Source of the DNA: Glandiceps talaboti
Lineage: Eukaryota > Hemichordata > Enteropneusta > Spengelidae
DNA: 64,000 nucleotides
Direction: 5' to 3'
Assembly: GCF_964340395.1 (NCBI RefSeq)
Contig: NC_135568.1
Location: forward strand, 1,645,001 to 1,709,000
Shown piece after piece: positions 25,001 to 35,300 of the stretch. The position numbers and the translations under genes were made by a program. Positions within the stretch are counted from its first letter, which is position 1. Every line of letters begins with the position of its first letter. The notes under the pieces were generated by a model, which was not told the DNA's origin, made no database searches, and worked only from the letters and a program-made list of their open reading frames with translations.

Positions 25001-28000
25001 AGAGCTTATCAGCAAAAGCCACGGTGTGCACAGAAAATACCCAACCTGTGCAAATGAAGTATCACCTTGACCTTCACAAGGTGGGATTTTAACTACTGGA
25101 AATTGAAACTGCAGCTTTCTTTTTGCTGAAATTTGCGCACGGCTACTTGCATGAAAATAATACTGGATAACATTGACTAAGTTACATCTTAGACAGTGGA
25201 GTACCATGGTTACATCTCTACATCTCAACATCCTCTCCACAGACAATATAGTTGAAATCCACTCGTGTAACAGTCTAGGTTAATAACAGGTATAAGACTT
25301 ATTGTAACATATTTCACTTTGAATATCATAGAATGTTTTCTCATGGCTAATGTATATTTATTTTTAGGTTTTCCTCAGAGGCAAGTCAAAAATTCATTGA
25401 CCTTACAAGAGATAAAGTCTTAATAGGAAGTATTAGAAAGATGGAAGATAGAGTGATTGCCGATCTTCAGAATACAACACATAAAGGTTAGTCACACACA
25501 CAGTAGATTGGCCAAAGAATTCAAGTAGATGAATTGAGGAGTTATTATATATCTTAAAGACATTACAAAAATGAATTCAGTTACATTTTTTATGATATAT
25601 TTTATATACAAAGATATGTATGTCATATCCTGTAGTTTTGTTTATTTCATCAGTTTATAAACATGATGAGATATGTTTGTTTATTTCAAATTATAAATAT
25701 GAGATATGTTTGTTTATTTCAAATTATAAATATGAGATATGTTTGTTTATTTCAAATTATAAATATGAGATATGTTTGTTTATTTCAAATTATAAATATG
25801 AGATATGTTTGTTTATTTCAGATTATAAATATGAGATATGTTTGTTTATTTCAGATTATAAATATGAGATGTTTGTTTATTTCAAATTATAAATATGAGA
25901 TATGTTTGTTTATTTCAAATTATAAATATGAGATATGTTTGTTTATTTCAGATTATAAATATGAGATATGTTTGTTTATTTCAAATTATAAATATGAGAT
26001 ATGTTTGTTTATTTCAAATTATAAATATGAGATATGTTTGTTTATTTCAAATTATAAATATGAGATATGTTTGTTTTATTACAGTTTATAAACATGGTGA
26101 GTTCGATGACCTATATCAGGTTGATTTGTATGACACTACAAGAGATGTGGATATATGTATTAAAGAAGAACTGATAAAAACTGGTTTGGCCTGGCCACCA
26201 TTACCATGGAAACAGGACAATTCTGACTTACATGTAAGTGTTTTCAACTTTTTCATCTGCTTTTGTATCAATCAATCAATCAATCAATTCACAAGTCATT
26301 TAGATCAATCAATCAATCGATTAATAAATCAATTTGCCATTATTCAACCAATCATTTAATCAACCAACCATTCAGTCAGTCAGTCAGTCAGTCAGTCAGT
26401 CAGCCAGTCAATCAATCAATCAATCAATCAATCAACCAACCAACCAACCAACCAATACCAATCAACCAATTGATCAGCCAATCAATCAATCGATCAATCA
26501 ACCTGTCAATTAAGATTGCTTTGTTCAGTAGATGTGTTCTTAACCTTTTATTGAAAATGAGATAAGTTTTATTGGAACATGCTGAGAATACTCTTGATTA
26601 TAGCTACAAACCACATTAAAATGGTCAGGTTTTTTGGAAGAGGGCATAGTACTCAATTATTGAGGTGCTCACTTCCAGTCTCACCCTTGTTGCCAAACAA
26701 CTCCCCTAGTGGCCAAACTGTTCAATCTTTTGTCTTTCAGCGTATACACCCCTAGTGGCCAAACTGTTCAATCTTTTGTCTTTCAGAGTATACACCCCTA
26801 GTGGCCAAACTGTTCAATCTTTTGTCTTTCAGAGTATACACCCCTAGTGGCCAAACTGTTCAATCTTTTGTCTTTCAGAGTATACACCCCTAGTGGCCAA
26901 ACTGTTCAATCTTTTGTCTTTCAGAGTATACAGCCCTAGTGGCCAGACTGTTCTATCTTTTGTCTTTTAGAGTATGACAAATGCAGTGATAAGTATTCAT
27001 CTGATTAATGTTTGTACACATATATAACTGTTGAATTTCTATTATAAATTGTGATTCTTATGATTGCAGAAACGTGGTGATGCCAACCAAACTGAAGGCA
27101 CCTGGTGTGATGTTACCGTGGCAACATGTATGGAAGGTTTATGCTTTGGACTTCATTTTGTCAGTGATGAAACTATAGAATATCTTTACCGACTTGAAAA
27201 CATACTCAAATACAAGGTAATGTTATATGATGGTGCTGACAAGAGATGACTTCCTGTCTATATGAAAAAAACGGTTCTTGTACATAAATAGGCCATTCCA
27301 GACTGCAACCAAGAGAGTACAACACCCTTACTCAAATTGGGGTATCATCACCTCATAGTACTGTTTCTTAAGACTAACAGCTTTGTTCCTTGTATTCTGT
27401 AGAAGTGTTTTTCAACTTGTTCAGATATTGAGGAAAGCAGCAGTGCTCTATGATTAACCAAGTAACCTATACTATGTATACCCCCAAGGTACACACAGAC
27501 AGGAAGTAGAGCACCACCATGGCAAATTTTGGAAAGGCCTATTAATTGCTTTATACTGACATAAAAATTTATTTGAGTTATATGTATATGAGCCACCTTT
27601 GGGGTGCGTTTTGTAACTCTTTGGTCCAAAATGGGGTCTGTTTTTTTTCGAGCTGAAGAGTCTAAAATGGGGTCCACTTTGCATTATTTTCTAAAATAAG
27701 GTCCATTGTCCTTACTTCAAAATGTTGCCTCCTAAGGAAAATATATTTAGGTCTAAACTTCAGTCTTTTAAAAACCTGTAATGGTCTAAAATGGGGTATT
27801 GATTTTTGGCAGGTCTAAAATGGGTCCTGGGGTTTCCAGCACTGGCCACACACCCCTACCAGAGCTGGCCACACACCCCTACCAGAGCTGGCCACACACC
27901 CCTACCAGAGCTGGCCACACACTCTTACCAGAGCTGGCCGCACACCCCTACCAGAGCTGGCCACACACCCCTACCAGAGCTGGCCACACACCCTTACCAG

Positions 28001-28743
28001 AGCTGGCCACACACCCCTACCAGAGCTGGCCACTGGTACCAACAGGAGTAATGATAGGATAACAAACATGTCACTTGAAAATGTTTGCATCAGTCGTGTG
28101 TCAAATAGTTGATTTTCCGGTTCCAAGATGCATTGCGCAAGATGATGTCACTTATGTTGTTACATTTAGTCTTGTTTTGTCTATATTACGTTTGAAATAA
28201 CATTTTCATCAGGAAATTATGGAAACAGGTTGACCTCTTTGAATATGAGTGATATTTTATAGAACAAAGACTAAACGCCATCACTGACAGACAGTGATTT
28301 TACAGGTGAACCCATGGTATGGTCAGGTGACAACCATCCCCCTGTAGTGCGTGCAAACCCCTCAGCACGTACACAATACATGGAGAGACACGCAATGCAT
28401 CTTGGAACCAGCAACAGGTCTATTGGCTTAGAAGTCACTCTGTTAATTTTGAATCTTTTATTGTTTCCAGGATCCTCTGGTGAGCTTGCAAAGAAGACCT
28501 ATTGTTGGTGAGAGGGTTGTTGCTGATGGCCGTCTTGATGGTGTTAGAAAGCTGTATCGAGCCAAGATTATACAGTGTAGTAGCTCAACAACTGTACTTG
28601 TTAGGTCTCTAGATTATGGCTTCAAGGAAAGGTTGTCATGGAAACAGCTATATGAAATCCCTGAATCTCTGAGAAATATTCCAGCACAGGTATGGTGTAA
28701 TTACCTCGCTATCTGTCTGTGTGTCTGGTTGCCTGCCTGCCTA

Positions 28744-28824
<81 letters not shown>

Positions 28825-28827
28825 GCC

Positions 28828-28858
<31 letters not shown>

Positions 28859-28877
28859 GCCTGTCTGCTTGTCTGCC

Positions 28878-28914
<37 letters not shown>

Positions 28915-28943
28915 GCCTGTCTGTCTGTCTCTGCTTGTCTGCC

Positions 28944-28980
<37 letters not shown>

Positions 28981-29047
28981 GCCTGGCTGCTTGTCTGCTT
29001 GTCTGTCTGTCTGTCTGCTTGTCTGTCTGTCTGTCTGCCTGCCTGCC

Positions 29048-29090
<43 letters not shown>

Positions 29091-29118
29091 GCCTGTCTGC
29101 TTGTCTGCCTGCCTGCCA

Positions 29119-29150
<32 letters not shown>

Positions 29151-29219
29151 GCCTGTCTGTCTGTCTGTCTGTCTGCCTGTCTGTCTGTCTCTGCCTGTCT
29201 GCTTGTCTGCCTGTCTGCC

Positions 29220-29272
<53 letters not shown>

Positions 29273-29305
29273 GCCTGGCTGCTTGTCTGCTTGTCTGTCT
29301 GTCTG

Positions 29306-29386
<81 letters not shown>

Positions 29387-32300
29387 TTGTTAGCATAAAA
29401 AATATATAGAGTTTTGATGAACCTTTGTGAAAAGATTACCTATGAGACAACAATCATATTAGGTCATATCACATCTATAAATGACAGACTTGTGTGCTTT
29501 CAATTATTGAGTACAAAAACAACTTTTTGCACTTTCAACCCATTTCCCATCTTAATGGACTTTTGCAAGAAGTTTGAAATTTGTCATATTTTTGCATCTC
29601 TATCAAACCCTTTGAAGAAAATTGTCTTATGTTTGTGTTTATTCAGGCAATTGTGTGTATGCTACAAGGTGTCAATGCACCCCCAGTGAGTGTAGCTGTT
29701 GTGGATAACTCATTGCAGACTTTACAGAATCTAACTCAAGATAATCTCAGCAATTCACATATAATCATTGAGAATTGTAATCTTGATATTATCTTAAAGG
29801 TAAGTTGGGTGTAAAGAGTATTGACATGTGACACCTTTGTTTATACATGTGTACTGCTTACAATGTCTTTAATTCAACTCAGAAACATGAAGTACTGCAA
29901 ACTATCAGTACATTACTGAACTTATTCTGATGTACTGAGACTGAGTCATAGCTATAGTATACAACCAAGATCAAAGCATTATGGAAGGTACAGTGTACCA
30001 GTGTGCCCTCTAAGCCACTGATGCACACAATTTCTAGTAACACACCAAAATTTGGTGTTCCCCATCTCTTACTATGTGGTGAGTGTGCCCTCAAAGCCAA
30101 TTTGATGCACCACTGATGCACATACTTTATAGTGACGCACCAAAATTTGGTTTTCCCCCATCTATGTGGTGACTCACAAGACATCCCAGTTTTTCTCATT
30201 TTGACGCACAACAACAAAATTTGGCTGTCACTAGAGGGTGCACTACAGTGTATGCAGAATGATTCTAATTTAACCTGTCATCATTTTTCCCCTTCAACTC
30301 TGCTGCTTTGTGGAGGTGTAATTGAAAGTGTGTATCACAATAATCCACTTGGAAAGACAGTCTAATGGACTTACCATGATTGAAAGAATATGGCATGATT
30401 TTCCTCACCTTTGGCAATAAGACTGTAACAGTTGTGTTTGTTCTCTATTTCAGTGCTGCAATGTATTGAATCAAATTTCAAAATTGTTTTGAATGATATT
30501 GTTCATTCTAGCCAGCACCTTCTAGTGTTACTTGTTTTCATTATTCATATTAATGTACCCAATATTCTGTGTTTATTCCATAGCTATGTCAATGTCCAGT
30601 TGTCAGCATATGTCAGAGTGCTGCAGGTCTGCTTCTTAATTGTGCTAGAAATGCCAGTGTGCAATCATTCCTTGGACAACGGGGAAGTCTTCATGCAATG
30701 TTGGGTATGTCTGTATTGTAAATTTGATTTATTTCGCGTTTTGTGCCACTGTTTATTCATTCATTCATTCCATTCATTCATTCATTCATTCATTGCCTTT
30801 CTACGCTTGAACAGGCCTTTTTTCAAATATTGTTACTGTAACAGTATTATTGTTATTGCAGATTTATGTGAAAGATTTCCAGCACATGAATTGATGTTAG
30901 TGACAGCCATTGGCACGTTGCAGAACTTACTGTATGACTGTATACAGAACCGTTTACTTATGGCAGAGATTGATGGGTTTAAGTATCTTGTACGTATCTT
31001 ACAGTCAACTGAAAGTGAATCCATCCAGGATGTCACCCTTGCTGCTATAAGGAATCTATGTGGTAGTGGTGACAGGTAAGGAACTGAATATACATGTTAC
31101 TATATTCTGGTTGTCACCTCTGTCTCACCTGCAGAGTGATGCCATAAGTTCACCTAGCTTTCTATAGGGTTGTTCAGATCTAGTGCCAGCACAACAGCAT
31201 TGCAGGGAAAATGATCCCAACTGTGGTGAAAGTCAACAAAACCTGATTCATATGTTTTTGTGGTAATTACTTGCAGTGGAGCTAGTGTGCGCACACTAGT
31301 GGTATTATGGCATACATACTGGTGATTACTTGCACTGGTAATCACCAGTACGTATGCCATAATACCACTAGTGTGCAAACACTCCAGGCCAAGTAATCAT
31401 CAGTACATATGCCATGATACCACTAGTTGTCTGACAACATTATTTTGTTATATTACAGTCATGAATTTCAATTACTGGACACAGAATCAATTCCAAGACA
31501 TAAAACCATCAGTTCTACAGCTCTCCAAAATGTTCACCATAGCAACCAAACAGATGATGCAAAATATTCAGGTTACTTGGCCAGCAATACAGAGTATTCA
31601 GGTCACCTGGCCAGTGAAGAAGACACTCGTATTGAAGTAATGCACAATGGTGTAGTGCTCAAAGCTCTCTGTAAGTTGGTTTTAGTAAAATTTAACTATC
31701 AATAACAAATGTAAATGTCACATAGATTATTTACATGAAAACTTTGTCGTTTTCTATTCCCATGGCAATGTTTTTCTTCATGACAGATTTTTGCATTAGC
31801 GGTTCAAGTGCGACTTTCCCGACTTGGTGAGTCAGCAAGTCGGGTGTCATAAAAATTGTTTGCATTTCTAAAGCTATTTGCAATATCACTGATAATGGGT
31901 CAGTAAAACTGATAACAACTGATATGACATTAGGGGCTTCACACTTAGATATTGAGCTTAGCTTTGCCTGATGTGTTATGTAATAGTGCTTTATCACATT
32001 TGTAAATATTGCCAACAAACATTATTCAGTGATAAGAAAGATAAGAACCCCCCCCCCCCTTCCTTAGTTAATGGCTTGATTCTGTAATGTTATCTAATAG
32101 AATTTAAAACTTTTATCACTACTCCGCACATTTGACTCAGTAAGTCACCCATATTTTCCAGCTGAAGAAAAAAGAATATTTTTCAATGATGAGTGTTTTT
32201 ATTAAATATGGAATTCTATTGACAGTAATTGTTTCTTTTCTTAGGTCCAAGGCATATTGTATCCAGTATCAGTGAACATGATGTTTCTGAACATGTTTTG

Positions 32301-35300
32301 ATCAATGCTACTCAGATGGTGAGTTTTTATCTCTCAGTCAACACTAAGTTTGTGATTTCACGAGTTCCTATGTTATGATGGGTGAGATTAGTGTCAAGTT
32401 ATAGAGAGTGTCATTTCTAGATTATTTAAATTGATGACATTAACACCATTTAGATGCTAATATAAACAGTGTCAGTTCTGAAGAATAATTTCATGATTTC
32501 ACATCACATAAATGTAGCTCAATAGGGAACTTGCAAACCTGCCATGTTGAATGTTGCATCATGGGAAATGTGATAATAAATACTAATGATTTGGTATTGT
32601 AAACATTACTGTTACATTGTTTGTAACCATGAATGATCAATTCATAGTTACCCTGACCATTGTGTGAAGTTTTTTTATTGGCAGCTCCAGATTAGGTATT
32701 GCGATAACCACAGATAATCCCATAGTCCTTTGCATCTGAGCGTGCTCAGTCTGGATTCCCTATTGCCAAGGAACACCAAATTGAAACTCTTTTTGTCTCC
32801 TATTGTTCTTGAAGTTGTACACTGTTGCCTCATTGGTATTAGCAAACATGGATATGTGTTAGATGAACAATGCATATTCATGAGTATTTATCTGAAGGTA
32901 ATAAGCACTTAGTGGTGTTGCCCTTTAATGATTATATATATATAAGTTCTTTATTCGCAATAACACAAATTAATAAATAAAAAAAAATGAAATGAAAATA
33001 ATGAAAATGACAAATGCGACTGGGTGCTGGAAGATAGCTAATGAAAAGCTAGTAGGTGTCCAGTCACCCATCCCCCCTGTATGTTAAGAGGTCATACATG
33101 AATATCCCAACCTGGTAATTAAATTGCTGGTAAATGTTCAAAATATTTAATTCCTTGAATAGTGGTTCACTATTAACACATCATGATAATCTTTGTTATT
33201 GTAACTAAAGGTATTAGAGGATGATAGTTTAACCTTCTATGTACAAGGTATGCCAACATCTATCAATGATGACAACACCAATGAAATCAGGTATTTATTC
33301 AATCTGATTAAAATCCAATGTAGTGTACACTTCACAATTTCTGTTTGGCTGTTACGTTTACTGTCGTTTGTTCTTTTGTGAGCGCTAGTTGCATACATCT
33401 GACACAACACCATCTAGCATTCCCGTACCAGATCTCGGCACTGAGTGAATTCACTCAAAGACTGAGAATGCGTAATGCACCGAAACATACAGGTACAGTT
33501 CTTCAGAGCACTCTGTTCGAAAAGAGCATGAGCACAGAGCGCAGACAACGATGTTATCGTTGTTGTTTGGTGGTTCTCTTTCTTTCAATTTTGAACGATG
33601 AGTGTATATATTGTAAGACGGATTCTGATTGGCTACTCATAAGTAAGAGATTTGGTTCAGGAACGCTTATGAGTGCTAACAAAAGAACAAACAAACGACA
33701 GTAAACGTAACAGCCAAAAAGAAATCGTGAAGTGTACATCGATCTGATGTGAATACATACTTTGGAATATCATTCCACATTTTTGCACCTGCAAATGAAA
33801 TAGCAAACTGACCAGAATTTGTTGTCGTATGATACACATTTTAATTTTGATGATAACAGTCTAATATTGTAACAAGCACACAGTAAGGATGCAATATACA
33901 TCATGGCAATAACAAAGGTAAAAAAAAAAGTTTTCAAATAACATTTTCAGAAAGTCAATCAAAATTTAAAGAAAAGCATGTCCCTTATCCTTTGTGTTAT
34001 AAATTTCTGATAGTATCTCAGTTGAATTAAATTAAATTTGTTTTACAGACCACTATCAGAAGTACACAAAGTGTCACAAAAGTTGATATCAAGGATAGTG
34101 TGTGCATTTCTTAACAGTGGGCACGGTGGTACTATCTACTTTGGTTTAGATCATACCGGGTGTGTACATGGTGTTAAAATCAACAGAACTGAGGTAAGAA
34201 CCCTACATATATTTGTTTCTTAGAAATCATACCAGGTGTGTACATGGTGTTAAAATCAACAGAACTTTGATAACAGCCCTACATAGGTTTGTTTCTTAGC
34301 AAGAATCACTTTGATATATGCTATTGAATCTTAAACTTTGTACTGTATATAATATAATGTATAAAGTGAAAATATGTAAAATTAATATATAGACAGCACT
34401 TTCCCACACTTTCCCAAGCACTTTACAATTATTACATACCAGGCTTATAATGGCACAAGTCCTTTACACCTCTTCAACCCCCAAGGCAGTATACAGACCA
34501 TTGCAGCCTTTATAAGCACATCCTTCACAAAGCAACCTCTATCCTAGCAGGTCGCCATTTATTGTGGTTCAAATCTTGCCCAGAGACTATAGCTGTTCAG
34601 AAACAAAGTTACAATTTTTATCCAACTGCTGTTTGTATTTTAAATGGATCACAATGTTGTTGTACTGTCCTGTGTTTATATACTGAATGTATTCTTTGGT
34701 TTAGTAATCTGTAAATATTGTTGTTTGAAATGTTATTTTTAACCCTAGTTTCACAGAACCACTACAGATTTCAATGTACAAATACATATGACAATAAAGT
34801 CTTATTATTACTATTATGACTTCACAATATAACAGTCTAATCTGTAAGTGAAAGTTACCATTGTGCTAATATGTTGTGTTATTCTAACCACCAGCGGGAT
34901 CAGTTCCGACTCGGAGTGGATAGTATTATGGGTAACATGATGCCTGCAGTCACATATAACAAGTATTGTGTAGTCTTTACACCAGTAGTAAAATATCTTG
35001 ATGATCAAAGGTAAGAAATGCATTCTTCGGTGAAGGTATAAAATCAATGTGATATTTCTGTTTATTACAATGTTGTGAAAATTGGAAATTATACATGCAA
35101 GTATAGTTGCTGTTGTCTTACTGGAGCAAGACAGTGTAGGGGGTGTTTACTTATCATTCTGTATTAACATAGATATCTACTTTCTATGTTATTTCAATCA
35201 CAAAACATACTTTTAAGTGTTGCTATGGCTACAAGATTTACAGTAAACATGAAAAATATAAAGAATATAACTAAGCAAAATATCAAATAAAGACAGCAAT

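Noticed and set aside
28701-29409. Open frames of over 200 codons on both strands
   Set aside because: They translate the TCTG array (CLSV or RQTD repeats). Only the first part, 28471-28689, is a real exon.
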